A stretch of 64,000 nt of DNA, from positions 434,001 to 498,000 of the forward strand of contig NC_007716.1 of the NCBI RefSeq assembly GCF_000012225.1, read 5' to 3'. This document shows positions 19,835-29,559 of this stretch, in pieces (position 1 is the first letter of the stretch; every line of letters starts with the position of its first letter). Below the pieces are notes generated by a model. It worked only from the letters and a program-made list of their open reading frames with translations, made no database searches and had not been told where the DNA came from. The DNA is from Aster yellows witches'-broom phytoplasma AYWB. GTDB taxonomy: Bacteria > Bacillota_I > Bacilli_A > Acholeplasmatales > Acholeplasmataceae. The position numbers and the translations under genes were made by a program.

Positions 19835-21430
19835 ATGACGAAAAACAAATTAATTAATAAAAAAGATAAAATAAGTAGGTTTGTTTTGGAGGGAAACTTA
19901 TTAAAAGCTTTATGGATTATTTCTTTTCCTATTGTTGTTTTTAATGTTTTTAAAGCTTGTTTCGGTAGTGTTGATACTTTTTTTGCAGCTGGTCTACCAG
20001 AAGGAGTTCAAAGCTACATTCAATTTTCCAAATCTGCTCAAAGCATTGTAGAAGCAGTAGGGGTTTGTTTAGGGATTACAGGAGTTGCATTAATTTCACG
20101 CGAAGTGGGCAAAAACAAAAATATCAAATCTTTAAAAGCTCGTAAAATAGCATCTAGCGTTTTTGTTTTATTATTCGTAGTAAGTTTGATTGTAGCTTGT
20201 GTTATGATTGGTTTCTCAAGTCCTATTTGTGGTCTTTTTTTAAAAGAAAAATTAATTAACGGAGTGTCAATGCCAATCACAACAGAGGAAAAAAACCTTT
20301 GCATTAACGCTTTTAGATTACAAATGTTGGGAACTATTTTAGCCGCTATTAATGTTTTCTTTTTAGGAACTGAAAGAATTTTGGGAAAACTTAAAAAAAT
20401 TTTGGTTCTAAACTGTATTATGATGGGTTTAAAAATTGGATTAAGCACTTTATGTTTTGGCATTAAAGGAATTGGTTTAGAAGCATTGTGTCCCAACGTT
20501 TTGGGGTTGCAAACAGCTTCATGTCTTGCTTATTTATCTATTACAATGGTTGCTTTTTTCACTCTTTTTAACAAAAAAAATCCTTTATTTTTAAGTTTAG
20601 GTGATTTTTCTTTTAAAACTTTTTTACAAGACAAAAAATTACTTAAAACTATTTTGAAATTAAGTATTACTTTAACATTAGGAAAATTTATTTATGAAGG
20701 CGGAAGAATGTTTACCTTATTTATGGTAGATAGCACATATGATAAACCATTTTTAGCTGGAACGCCTTTCGAATTTAAAGGTTTGGGCGGCTTAGGTGCA
20801 ATTGGAGTTGCTGATAGCATCATTACTTTATTTGCTCAAATATCTTTTTCGTTAAAAGAAGGGCAATTAATGATTGTTTCTGAAAACTTAGGAAACAAAA
20901 ATAACAAAAGAGCGATTAAAACTTTAATTCTTACCTCATTGTGTTGTTTTTTAGTATTTGCAGTTATGTATTTAATTTGTGCTCCTAAAGAATATTGGGG
21001 ACTTGGTTTTGGTGATGATTTATGCTTATTTTTTAAAAATTTAGGTAAAGCAGAAAAAGACCAAATGACATTAAATATGTTGCATGAAAAAAACCCAGGA
21101 TTTAAATCTTTTTTGTTAGGTGCTCTTTTAACAACTGGTCTATTAACTACACAATTAGAAGTTTTTTCTACTTTTTTAATTGCAGCTAAACAACCTAAAT
21201 ATGATTTATTTTTAAGTTTTGGTCGTGTTTTTCTTTTTAGAATACCTGCCCTTTATTTCTTTAGAAATGTTTGGCTTGGAAATGAAGAAAAAACAAGCAT
21301 TAAAATAAATAATGCATATGGATTTGCCAATTTCAGTGCTAATTGCATTATGTTGATGTTTATGGTTTTTGTATGTGTTCGTTTTGTGTATAAATTAAAA
21401 AAAGAAAAGAAACCAAAAAATTTCAAATAA
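19835..21430 (+). CDS. MATE-family multidrug/cation antiporter
   Basis: The 531-residue protein has about 12 hydrophobic segments. Its start, EGNLLKALWIISFPIVVFNVFKACFGSVDTFFAAG, matches MATE transporters (N-terminal helix, then -VDTFF-). The block GVCLGITGVALISREVGKNKN is the usual loop after the third helix and parallels GGAGVILVAREYKKKN of the MATE protein at 16303-17811. An AAGGAAGG site precedes the ATG. It is monocistronic with its own terminator. The substrate is unknown. Confidence 0.85.
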   Translation: MTKNKLINKKDKISRFVLEGNLLKALWIISFPIVVFNVFKACFGSVDTFFAAGLPEGVQSYIQFSKSAQSIVEAVGVCLGITGVALISREVGKNKNIKSLKARKIASSVFVLLFVVSLIVACVMIGFSSPICGLFLKEKLINGVSMPITTEEKNLCINAFRLQMLGTILAAINVFFLGTERILGKLKKILVLNCIMMGLKIGLSTLCFGIKGIGLEALCPNVLGLQTASCLAYLSITMVAFFTLFNKKNPLFLSLGDFSFKTFLQDKKLLKTILKLSITLTLGKFIYEGGRMFTLFMVDSTYDKPFLAGTPFEFKGLGGLGAIGVADSIITLFAQISFSLKEGQLMIVSENLGNKNNKRAIKTLILTSLCCFLVFAVMYLICAPKEYWGLGFGDDLCLFFKNLGKAEKDQMTLNMLHEKNPGFKSFLLGALLTTGLLTTQLEVFSTFLIAAKQPKYDLFLSFGRVFLFRIPALYFFRNVWLGNEEKTSIKINNAYGFANFSANCIMLMFMVFVCVRFVYKLKKEKKPKNFK

Positions 21431-21441
21431 ATTCATAAATC

Positions 21442-21471
21442 AAAAAAGACTATCAATTGATAGTCTTTTTT
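21442..21471. terminator. bidirectional terminator between MATE gene and topA
   Basis: A perfect 30-bp palindrome with centre CTATCAATTGATAG folds into a 13-bp stem with a 4-nt AATT loop, and A/T runs at both ends serve both convergent genes. Confidence 0.85.
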
Positions 21472-21541
21472 TGTTATATAAATGACTTGAAAATATTGCA
21501 AATAGTAAAATAAATTTTTTATTTTTTTAATGAAAAAAACT

Positions 21542-23485
21542 TTAATTTTTTTGAATTTTAACAATATTTTTGCATTCAGGAAAACGACTGCAACCTAAAA
21601 AATTACCATAGCGTCCTTTTTTAATGAGCAAAGGGGCGTTGCATAAATTACATTTTTGATCGGTTTTCATATCGGGATTTGTTTCCAAAGAGCTTGTTTT
21701 TTCTTTTAAAGAAACAATATTTTTGCATTCAGGAAAACGACTGCAACCTAAAAAATTACCATAGCGTCCTTTTTTAATGAGCAAAGGGGCGTTGCATAAA
21801 TTACATTTTTGATCGGTTTCGATATCTTTTGTTTTTTCTAATTTTTGATCGGCTATTTGATAAAGTTGCTTAAAAGCATCATAAAATTCTTGCAATAATT
21901 CTTTTTTATTGACTAATCCTGAAGAGATTTTATCTAAATTTTCTTCCATTTTGGCAGTATATTTGACATCAATAATTTGTTTAAAAAACAATTCTAGGTT
22001 TTTAGTGGTCAAAATTCCTTGTTCTGTAGGAACAAAACGTTTTTCTACTAAATCAACATAGATTCTTTTTTTGAGAGTAAAAATGATTTGAGAATAAGTA
22101 GAAGGTCTTCCGATATTTAGTTTTTCTAAAGTTTTAATCAAAGTGGCTTCAGAAAAGCGTGATGGAGGATTAGTAAATTTTTGTAAATTTTGGATTTCTT
22201 GAGGCAAGTAAGTTTCATTTGATTTAAAAGAAGGAATAATTTTATCTTTGTCACCATCTTGCAAAAGTTTTTGATAGCCATCAAAAGTTTTTATCAAACT
22301 TTCAGTTAAAAAAAGATGGTTTGCAACTTCAAAAAAAACTTGAGTTTTTTGAAATATAGCAGGCGTCATTAAAGAAGCCAAAGTTCTTTGATAAATAAGT
22401 TTATAAAGTTTATTTTCGTATTTATCAAGATGAGGGGCTAAACTTTCGGGCGTTTTAGATAAATCAGTAGGTCTTATAGCTTCATGAGCATCTTGCGACT
22501 GGGGTGTTTTAGAATTTTTGTAAGTACCTAAATATTCTTCACCATATTGCTTTTTAATTAATTTTTGAGCATCTTTAACAAAAATGTCTGCAAGTCTTTG
22601 CGAATCTGTTCTCATATAAGTAATTAACCCTTTAGATTCGCCTAAAATATCAACTCCTTCATAAAGTTTTTGAGCAACTCTCATAACTTGATTAGAAGTC
22701 ATATTTAGACTTTTAATGGCTTCTTGTTGAAGTGTAGATGTAATAAAGGGCGGTTTAGGGAATTTTTTGGTTTCTTGTTGTTTTAATTCTTTAACTAAAA
22801 AAGATTTGTCTTTGATTTGTTGGACAATTGTAAAAGCTTCTTGGGCTTTGATTTTTCCTTTGTAAGGATTTTGGTATTCCGCTTGAAAATCTTTAAAAAA
22901 AGCAGTAATAATATAGTATTCTTCAGGGACAAAAGCTTTTATTTTTTCTTCTAAATCAACAATTAATTTAAGGGCAACTGATTGCACCCTTCCTGCTGAT
23001 TGCGATTTAAGTCTTCTTACCAAACGCGACAGTTTAAAACCAATGATGCGATCTAACATTCTACGAGTTTCTTGTGAAAAAACTAATAGTTCATTAATTT
23101 TTCGAGGTTGTTGCAAAGCTTTTAAGACTGCTTCTTTGGTAATTTCTCGAAAAACAATTCTATTGGTTTTTTGGGAATCTAAATTAAGAATTTGTGATAA
23201 ATGCCAAGCAATTGCTTCTCCCTCGCGGTCAGGATCGGTTGCTAATAGAACCTCTTTGCCTTTAGTTTTTTGGATAAGAGTTTCTACAATGTTATCTTTT
23301 TCTTTAATAATGCTGTATTTAGGAATAAAGCCTTTTTCGATGTCAATTCCCATTCTGTCTTTGCCTTTTAGCGACAAATCTCTAATATGACCTTTGGAAG
23401 ATAAAATTAAAAAATCATCATTTAAAAAACGGCTTAAAGTTTTGGTTTTAGTAGGAGATTCTACTATAATAACTTTTGATTTCAT
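21542..23485 (-). CDS. topA: DNA topoisomerase I
   Basis: Type IA enzyme that relaxes negative supercoils. The 647-residue protein has the Toprim domain (KVIIVESPTKTKTLSRFL; ATDPDREGEAIAWHL with DxD at 84-86) and catalytic tyrosine Y290 in GLITYMRTDSQR. The C-terminus holds two zinc ribbons, each CNLCNAP...CSRFPEC, joined by a linker. The ribbons are identical over the repeated core at protein and DNA level (21560-21666 and 21713-21819). A shorter tail than in E. coli is usual in mollicutes. It is convergent with the MATE gene. Confidence 0.95.
   Translation of the reverse strand: MKSKVIIVESPTKTKTLSRFLNDDFLILSSKGHIRDLSLKGKDRMGIDIEKGFIPKYSIIKEKDNIVETLIQKTKGKEVLLATDPDREGEAIAWHLSQILNLDSQKTNRIVFREITKEAVLKALQQPRKINELLVFSQETRRMLDRIIGFKLSRLVRRLKSQSAGRVQSVALKLIVDLEEKIKAFVPEEYYIITAFFKDFQAEYQNPYKGKIKAQEAFTIVQQIKDKSFLVKELKQQETKKFPKPPFITSTLQQEAIKSLNMTSNQVMRVAQKLYEGVDILGESKGLITYMRTDSQRLADIFVKDAQKLIKKQYGEEYLGTYKNSKTPQSQDAHEAIRPTDLSKTPESLAPHLDKYENKLYKLIYQRTLASLMTPAIFQKTQVFFEVANHLFLTESLIKTFDGYQKLLQDGDKDKIIPSFKSNETYLPQEIQNLQKFTNPPSRFSEATLIKTLEKLNIGRPSTYSQIIFTLKKRIYVDLVEKRFVPTEQGILTTKNLELFFKQIIDVKYTAKMEENLDKISSGLVNKKELLQEFYDAFKQLYQIADQKLEKTKDIETDQKCNLCNAPLLIKKGRYGNFLGCSRFPECKNIVSLKEKTSSLETNPDMKTDQKCNLCNAPLLIKKGRYGNFLGCSRFPECKNIVKIQKN
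21560..21819. repeat. perfect 107-bp direct repeat inside topA
   Basis: Positions 21560-21666 and 21713-21819 are identical base for base over 107 bp, separated by 46 bp of linker. Each copy encodes one zinc ribbon of TopA. The repeat keeps the reading frame (offset 153 = 51 codons). Confidence 0.92.
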
Positions 23486-23579
23486 TTTTTGGGCTCCCTC
23501 TCAATAATAAAGATATGTTTGGTTTGGTAATTAATTGTTTTTCGTTTCTATTTTTTGGTTTGGTAGTTTGTTGGTTTTT

Positions 23580-24467
23580 TTATAAAAGTTTTTCAAAGAG
23601 GGATAAAACATCTAAGTCAAAATTTAATTTTCCTAAGTTACCTTGCCTTATTTCTTGCAATAACATTTGATAAACTCTAGATTGATCAACTTTTTGATTT
23701 TTATTACAAATATTTCTTTTTTGTCCGATAATATCAACTAAATTAGTGTTTGATAAGTCATTTTGGTTTAAATTGAAGCGTTTTTGTAAATTGCTGCCAT
23801 AATGTTTTGTAAGATAGCAAAGTGCGTGAATGCCTAATTTTTCTAAAGGAAAAATGGAATCTTTAAAACAGCCTGCAAGCGCTAATGCCAAACTTATGCG
23901 AGGATCAGAAAAATTGTGCCATAAAACTCCTGGAGTATCCAAAAACTGGATATTGGGTTTAGCAATATCAATCCATTGAATGCGTTTGGTAGTGCCTGCT
24001 AAATTAGCTGTTTTTAAAACTTTTTTTTGTGCAAAGCTGTTAATTAAAGTTGATTTCCCAACATTGGGAGTTCCTACAATCATAGCTTTAATGTTAGGAG
24101 TTTGGGTTGCTATTCTTCTAGATTTAAAAAGGGAGTTCTTGGCTTTGATTGTTGTTAAAGCTTTTTGATATATTTCTTGAATTTTAGGGGATTTAATAGC
24201 ATCAATTGTTAAAACAGGAATTTGTTTTTTGTTATAATTAGCGATAAAATTATTGATTTTGCAAGGATCAGTTAAAGAAAATTTATTTAGCAAAATAAGG
24301 ATTGGTTTTTGGCGTTGGTTAATTAAAGAAAAAATTTGAGAATTGAGACTTGACAGAGGAATTCTTGCATCCAAAATTACTAAAACAATATCAACCAAAG
24401 ATAAATTATTTTTAATTTGGTCAAAAGTTTTTTTCATATGACCAGGAAACCAATTAAATGTTTTCAT
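23580..24467 (-). CDS. rbgA: ribosome biogenesis GTPase RbgA (YlqF)
   Basis: RbgA is a circularly permuted GTPase needed for late assembly of the 50S subunit. The 295-residue protein begins with the family hallmark FNWFPGHMKKTFDQI. It then has the motifs in permuted order: G4 at 61-64, G1 GTPNVGKST (132-140), G2 AGTT (157-160), G3 DTPG (177-180), followed by the ANTAR-like C-terminal domain. The G4 motif reads NKFS rather than NKxD, with the usual Asp missing. It starts about 30 nt downstream of the stop of the next gene upstream on the minus strand. Confidence 0.92.
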   Translation of the reverse strand: MKTFNWFPGHMKKTFDQIKNNLSLVDIVLVILDARIPLSSLNSQIFSLINQRQKPILILLNKFSLTDPCKINNFIANYNKKQIPVLTIDAIKSPKIQEIYQKALTTIKAKNSLFKSRRIATQTPNIKAMIVGTPNVGKSTLINSFAQKKVLKTANLAGTTKRIQWIDIAKPNIQFLDTPGVLWHNFSDPRISLALALAGCFKDSIFPLEKLGIHALCYLTKHYGSNLQKRFNLNQNDLSNTNLVDIIGQKRNICNKNQKVDQSRVYQMLLQEIRQGNLGKLNFDLDVLSLFEKLL

Positions 24468-24496
24468 TGTTAAACCTATTTCTTTTGTTAAGTAAA

Positions 24497-25261
24497 TTAC
24501 TCTTTTGCACTTTGATCTGAGTTTAATTTATAAATAGTATCAAAAACTTTTTGTAGATCTTTTTCAAGGTCTTCTTCAGTTTCAAAAATCTTTTTACTGT
24601 AAATTTTATAAACTTCTTCGCCTGTAATTGCAATCAAAGAAACTCCTATTTGATGATAAATTAGTTCTAAGGGTTTGTCAAAAATTATTTTTTTAAACCA
24701 ATGAAAAGGATTTAAAAAATTTCTGATATTATTAAAAGTATTAGTTACTTTGGCAACTTTTTGATACTTTTGAATCATGTTTTTTTTAACAACCATTTCT
24801 CTAATTACAAAGATTCTTTTTAAAGTCATTTTGCGAAACATTCTCAAAATTTTGTTTTGGAATACTTTGTCAACTCTTTGATTTATGTAAAACATCAAAA
24901 TAAGACTTTCATCAATGGTAAGTTCCAAATAGGGATATTTGGAGCTGGGATAAAATTGGCTTGAGATTTCTAAAATTAATTCTCGGATAGAAGTTATCAA
25001 AAAAATCCCAAAATTTCCTTTATCCTTTTTAATTTTAACTTTGAAATCTTTTTTCTTAGCTTCAATTAATTTAATTATTTCTTGTTGACTAACATCTGTT
25101 TTTTCTAGTCTATGAGCTGATAAAGTTTTTTTCACACTACGCAAAGAAAGAAGACAATAAGTAAAAGAGCTTAAAATAACACCAGAAAGAATGCCAATAA
25201 AGAAAGTGTTAAAAAAAGCAAATTGTTTTGTTATGTTGAAAAATTTTTCCCAAAAAGACAC
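24497..25261 (-). CDS. conserved-looking membrane protein of unknown function (254 aa)
   Basis: One transmembrane segment lies near the N-terminus (about 16-38, FFNTFFIGILSGVILSSFTY). A basic, helix-rich cytoplasmic domain with several amphipathic stretches follows, and an acidic tail (about 225-254). No catalytic motif or known domain is recognised. Composition and codon use resemble the neighbours, and the frame is open over 254 codons between rbgA and efp, so it is probably real. It might be specific to phytoplasmas or acholeplasmas. Confidence 0.72.
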   Translation of the reverse strand: MSFWEKFFNITKQFAFFNTFFIGILSGVILSSFTYCLLSLRSVKKTLSAHRLEKTDVSQQEIIKLIEAKKKDFKVKIKKDKGNFGIFLITSIRELILEISSQFYPSSKYPYLELTIDESLILMFYINQRVDKVFQNKILRMFRKMTLKRIFVIREMVVKKNMIQKYQKVAKVTNTFNNIRNFLNPFHWFKKIIFDKPLELIYHQIGVSLIAITGEEVYKIYSKKIFETEEDLEKDLQKVFDTIYKLNSDQSAKE

Positions 25262-25479
25262 ACTATCATTATCCTTTTTTCATTTTTTTTATAATTTTTA
25301 TAAATGGATTCAAACATAAAACACTATATAAAGGCAAAATGTAGAAGGCATGAACTACCTATAATTATATAACAAACAAAGAAATTAAAAAACATAATTT
25401 ATAAAAAATATAAGAAAAGGGTTCAAATGTTGTTGATAAAACAAAAAAGCAGTTTAAAAATGCAAAAAAATAAGGTTTT

Positions 25480-26049
25480 TTATTTATTGTTGTCTCTTGA
25501 TAAATAAAGTCCTGTTTCAGTATTGATAATAATTTTTTCTCCAATATTGATAAAAAGAGGAACTTTAATTACTAAACCTGTTTCTAAAGTGGCATCTTTT
25601 AAAGAATTAGTTTTGGTATCTCCTTTGGCTCCAGGTTCGGTGTAAGCTACTTTAATAGAAATTTTTTCAGGTAAACTGATGCCTACAATTTCATCATTTT
25701 CATAAAAAATAATATCTACTAAAAGTCCTTCATAAAGATATTTAAGAAAATCTTTTAATTGATATTTGTTAATTTCTAATTGTTCGTAATTTTGAGTATT
25801 CATAAAGATATAATTATCTTCCAAAACATAAATCAATTGCATCTTAATTTTAGTAATTAAGGCAGGTTGCACTTTGATACCGGCGTTAAAAGTGTAGTCA
25901 ATGACACTACCTGTTCTTAGGTTTCTTAATTTGGTTCTTACAAATGCAGAACCTTTACCAGGTTTAACATGTAAAAATTCTAGAATTTGATAAATTTGGT
26001 TGTTGAATTTAATAGTTTTTCCAGTTTTAAAATCGTTTGTATTAATCAT
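25480..26049 (-). CDS. efp: translation elongation factor P
   Basis: EF-P enters the ribosomal E site and relieves stalling at polyproline. The 189-residue protein has the KOW-like first domain with HVKPGKGSAFVRTKLRNLRTG (the conserved loop Lys is here) and the two OB domains, ending in the signature INTETGLYLSRDNNK. The length is normal (about 185). It lies between the unknown membrane gene and miaA. Confidence 0.96.
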   Translation of the reverse strand: MINTNDFKTGKTIKFNNQIYQILEFLHVKPGKGSAFVRTKLRNLRTGSVIDYTFNAGIKVQPALITKIKMQLIYVLEDNYIFMNTQNYEQLEINKYQLKDFLKYLYEGLLVDIIFYENDEIVGISLPEKISIKVAYTEPGAKGDTKTNSLKDATLETGLVIKVPLFINIGEKIIINTETGLYLSRDNNK

Positions 26050-26101
26050 ATTTCTAATTACTTTCTTATTTTTTGGAATTGTTTTTTGTTGTTTTAATTA
26101 A

Positions 26102-26977
26102 TTAATCGGTTTTTAAAAAATTATTAATAAGGCCAATAGTGGTTTTTTCTAAATCAGGGGATAAGGCGTCTAGAATCATGGGCTTAATTTGATTTTTAAA
26201 CCAAGTTTTTTGGCGTTTGGCATATTGCATAGTTTTTTGAATAATTAAGGTTTTGGCTTGGTCTAAAGTTATTTTTCCTTCTAACAAAACTTTAATTTCG
26301 CGATAACCAATAATATTAAAATTGGCGTTTGGAAAAAAAGTTTGAATTTGGTTAACTTCTTCTATAAAACCTTTTTTTAACATTTGTTCCAATCTTAAAA
26401 TAACTCTTTTTTTTAAAATTTGTCTATCAATATCAAGATAAAAAATTAGAGAAGAATATAGAGGATTGTGTTTTTTATTTTTTTGTGATCTTAAAGTGCC
26501 TGAAAGTAAATCTTGATAAGCGCTTAGGATGCGACGAGGATTTTTCAAATCTAGGTTCGCAATTAATTGAGGATCTTTTTTTTTAATAAAATCAACCATA
26601 TTTTCTATTGCAGTCAAAGAAATAGGTGGCAAAAACAAAGATTTAGGAGTTAATTCATAATCAAAAAGAACTGATTTAAGATAAAGCCCGCTACCGCCCA
26701 CAAATAAAGGAAGGGGCATTTCTTCGATTTTTTTGCGTGCATCTTTTTGAAAATAATAAATATTATAATTTGTTCCAGGGGTAAGAAAATCTAAAAGATG
26801 ATGTTTAATTCCTTGGGCTTCTTCGATAGTTATTTTGGCAGTTCCAATATCGTATTTTTGATACATTTGAAGAGAATCGCAATTAATTATTTCTAAATTA
26901 AATTTTTTAGCTATTTTAATAGAAAGGCTTGTTTTTCCTGAAGCAGTAGGACCTGTAATAGCGATTACTTTTTTCAT
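26102..26977 (-). CDS. miaA: tRNA dimethylallyltransferase
   Basis: Adds a dimethylallyl group to A37 of tRNAs that read UNN codons. The 291-residue protein has the P-loop ITGPTASGKTSLSIKIA, INCDSLQMYQKYDIGTAK (usually DSxQ-Y), the LFVGGSGLYLKS block, and the C-terminal RQKTWFKNQ. The length is slightly below the usual 300-315. It lies between ymdB and efp on the same strand. The isoprenyl donor must come from isoprenoid synthesis encoded elsewhere or from the host. Confidence 0.95.
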   Translation of the reverse strand: MKKVIAITGPTASGKTSLSIKIAKKFNLEIINCDSLQMYQKYDIGTAKITIEEAQGIKHHLLDFLTPGTNYNIYYFQKDARKKIEEMPLPLFVGGSGLYLKSVLFDYELTPKSLFLPPISLTAIENMVDFIKKKDPQLIANLDLKNPRRILSAYQDLLSGTLRSQKNKKHNPLYSSLIFYLDIDRQILKKRVILRLEQMLKKGFIEEVNQIQTFFPNANFNIIGYREIKVLLEGKITLDQAKTLIIQKTMQYAKRQKTWFKNQIKPMILDALSPDLEKTTIGLINNFLKTD

Positions 26978-27145
26978 AATTTTCCTTTATAAGGGTAGAA
27001 GTGTTTTTAGGGGGGGTTATTAAATAATTAAAAAACCAGAATAAAATAAAAAAATGCAAAGTGTTGAAAAACAAAAAAAGTTTAAAGAAATACAGAAAAT
27101 AATTTTGATTCTTTATCGCTTAGTTTTAATAAAACAAATTTTATT

Positions 27146-27907
27146 TCATTCTGATAAATTAATTTTTTCAATAGTTTTATTAGGTTTAAGAGTGACAAGT
27201 AAACCGTTTAATTGTCTTTTTCCTTCGGCATTAGGCCTTGAAACAACGCGATTCCCTAAAAAAGATTCAATTATAGGTTGTTTTTCTTTACCAATAACAC
27301 CATCTTTGGCTCCTGTCATTCCTGCATCAGAAATATAAAGAGTGTTGTGAGGGAAAAGGCGTTCATCATTAGTTTGGACGTGGGTATGAGTGCCTACAAT
27401 AGCATCAATTCTACCATCAAAATAATGAGTTAAAGCAATTTTTTCACTAGTAGCTTCGGCGTGAAAATCCAAAAAAGAAAAATCATATTTAGCTTTATTC
27501 TGTTCCAAAACATTATCAATAGTTTTGAAAGGGCAATACAATTTGGGGTTAATAAAAACACGCCCTAAAGCATTCATAACTAAAATTTTTTTATCTTCGC
27601 AATCAATAATTTTATAACCTTGTCCTAATTGTTGAGTGTCATTGATGGGACGAATTACATTTGATTTGTCAATAAAATTTTTGATTTGTTTATTTTTCCA
27701 AACATGGTTTCCCATAGTCATCAAATCAACACCTAATTTTTGTAATTTTTTATAAATTTTAAAACTTAAACCTTTACCATTATCAGCGTTTTCAGCATTA
27801 GCAATAATGAGATTAGGTTTATAAATTTCTTTTAAAAAACCCACTTTTTCGGCAAAATAACTAATTCCTGGGTTTCCGTAAATATCTCCAATAAACATTA
27901 TTTTCAT
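27146..27907 (-). CDS. ymdB: YmdB-family 2',3'-cyclic phosphodiesterase
   Basis: YmdB is a calcineurin-like dimetal phosphodiesterase; in Bacillus it acts on 2',3'-cyclic nucleotides and is linked to RNase Y. The 253-residue protein has the metal motifs MFIGDIYGNPG (D8), NAENADNGKG, MGNHVWKN and THTHVQTNDE, and the closing ISDAGMTGAKDGVIG. The length is about 260 in relatives. It lies 24 nt downstream of rny, the classical Firmicute arrangement. Confidence 0.93.
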   Translation of the reverse strand: MKIMFIGDIYGNPGISYFAEKVGFLKEIYKPNLIIANAENADNGKGLSFKIYKKLQKLGVDLMTMGNHVWKNKQIKNFIDKSNVIRPINDTQQLGQGYKIIDCEDKKILVMNALGRVFINPKLYCPFKTIDNVLEQNKAKYDFSFLDFHAEATSEKIALTHYFDGRIDAIVGTHTHVQTNDERLFPHNTLYISDAGMTGAKDGVIGKEKQPIIESFLGNRVVSRPNAEGKRQLNGLLVTLKPNKTIEKINLSE

Positions 27908-27931
27908 GAATTAATTATCTCCTTTGGTGGA

Positions 27932-29518
27932 TTATAATTTAGCCATTTCCACAGCTCTGGTTTCTCTTAAAACAGTAACTTTGATAACACCATTGTAAAT
28001 AATTTCTTTTTCAATTTGTTCTTTAATGGTGCGGGCAGTTTGGAAAATAAAATTGTCTGCGATTTTGTCTGGTTCAACGATAACACGAATTTCGCGGCCA
28101 GCTTGAATAGCATAAGATTTGGCAACTCCTTTTGTTGAATTGGCAATAGTTTCTAATTTGGTTAGTCTTTGAATGTAGTTTTCTACTGATTCTTTTCTGG
28201 CTCCTGGTCTAGCGGAAGATAAAGTGTCTGCTATTGCAACTAAAGCAGCGATAATTGATTGGGGTTCTTGATCTTCGTGATGAGAAGCAATAGCATCGAT
28301 AACTTCTTTTTTTTCTTTGTATTTGGAAGCAATAGAAACACCAATTTCTACGTGGCTTCCTTCCATTTCGTGGTCTAGAGCTTTACCGATGTCATGAAAA
28401 AGCCCTGCTCTTCTTGCAAGAATTTCATTTTCGCCAATTTCAGAGGCAAGTTTACCAGCTAAAAAAGCTACTTCCAAAGAGTGTTTTAAAACATTTTGAC
28501 TGTAACTAATGCGGAAGTGCAGTTTTCCCAAAATTTTAATTAAGTCAGGGTGAACTTCGCCTATTTTAGTAATAAAAGTAGCTTCTTCGCCCATTTCTTT
28601 AATAAAATTGTCTACTTCTATGGTTGAAGTTTCTAAGGCTTTTTCGATGCGAGAAGGGTGAATTCGTCCATCAGAGACCAAAAATTCTAAAGTTTTTTTG
28701 GCAATTTCTCTTCTAATGGGGTCAAAACTACTTAAAATAACGGTGCAAGGCGACTCATCAATAATTAAGTCTACTCCAGTTAAAACTTCCAAAGACTTAA
28801 TATTTCTGCCTTGGCGTCCAATAATCCGTCCTTTCATATCTTCGTTAGGAATGTTGACAACGCTAATATTTTTTTCTCCTGTAATATCACCAGAATATTT
28901 TTGCATGGCTAAAACTAAAAGAGTTTTGGCTTTTTTGGATGCTTCGCTTTTGGCTTTTTCTTCTTCTTGTTTAATATATGACATCATTTCATAAGTGGTT
29001 TGGTCTCTTGTTTCTTTCATTATGATTTGTCTGGCTTGATCTTGTGTTAAGGAAGCTATTTTTTCTAATTGTTGTTTTTGGGTGTTTAAAATTGTTTCTT
29101 GTTCTTTGATTTGTTGTTCTAGGTTTTTTTTAGTGTGGCTAATTATTTGTTTTTCAGAATCTAAATGTTCTTCTCTTTTATTTAGACTCTCAGTTCTATT
29201 GTTAAGCAATTCTTCACGACGATTATTTTTGGATTCTAAATCAACAATTGTATTAGTTCTTTGTTCTAAATCCAGTTCTAATTTTTGTCTTAAAGAAGCT
29301 ATTTCTATTTTGGCATTACGCATCATTTCTTGTTCGCGTTTTTGCAAATCTTTTTCTTTTTCTTTTAGTTTGTTATCAAATGCTTGTTTTTTTTCTTCTA
29401 ATTTCTTTTGATTAAAAAAAGAATACAAAAAATAGCCGATAATTGATCCACAAATTAAAGCCAAGAAAAAAAGAGAACAACCCATTGTACAATGGTCTCG
29501 CCAAGAAGCATCTTTCAT
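27932..29518 (-). CDS. rny: ribonuclease Y
   Basis: Membrane-bound endoribonuclease that starts mRNA decay. The 528-residue protein has an N-terminal span (about 14-33), a long charged coiled coil (about 35-200), a KH domain with [17 protein letters not shown], and the HD domain with [18 protein letters not shown]. The length matches relatives (about 520). A hydrophilic stretch of about 12 residues before the span ([10 protein letters not shown]) is unusual; a start at the second Met (M12) is possible. It is upstream of ymdB and probably co-transcribed. Confidence 0.95.
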   Translation of the reverse strand: MKDASWRDHCTMGCSLFFLALICGSIIGYFLYSFFNQKKLEEKKQAFDNKLKEKEKDLQKREQEMMRNAKIEIASLRQKLELDLEQRTNTIVDLESKNNRREELLNNRTESLNKREEHLDSEKQIISHTKKNLEQQIKEQETILNTQKQQLEKIASLTQDQARQIIMKETRDQTTYEMMSYIKQEEEKAKSEASKKAKTLLVLAMQKYSGDITGEKNISVVNIPNEDMKGRIIGRQGRNIKSLEVLTGVDLIIDESPCTVILSSFDPIRREIAKKTLEFLVSDGRIHPSRIEKALETSTIEVDNFIKEMGEEATFITKIGEVHPDLIKILGKLHFRISYSQNVLKHSLEVAFLAGKLASEIGENEILARRAGLFHDIGKALDHEMEGSHVEIGVSIASKYKEKKEVIDAIASHHEDQEPQSIIAALVAIADTLSSARPGARKESVENYIQRLTKLETIANSTKGVAKSYAIQAGREIRVIVEPDKIADNFIFQTARTIKEQIEKEIIYNGVIKVTVLRETRAVEMAKL

Positions 29519-29559
29519 ATCCTTGATACCTTTCTTTTCAGGAGGTTAACAAATATAAA

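Noticed and set aside
20038-20496. 152-codon minus-strand ORF inside the MATE gene
   Set aside because: Antisense of a well-supported transporter; no start signal or recognisable domain.
27054-27338. 94-codon plus-strand ORF overlapping the 3' end of ymdB
   Set aside because: Mostly antisense to ymdB; no independent support.
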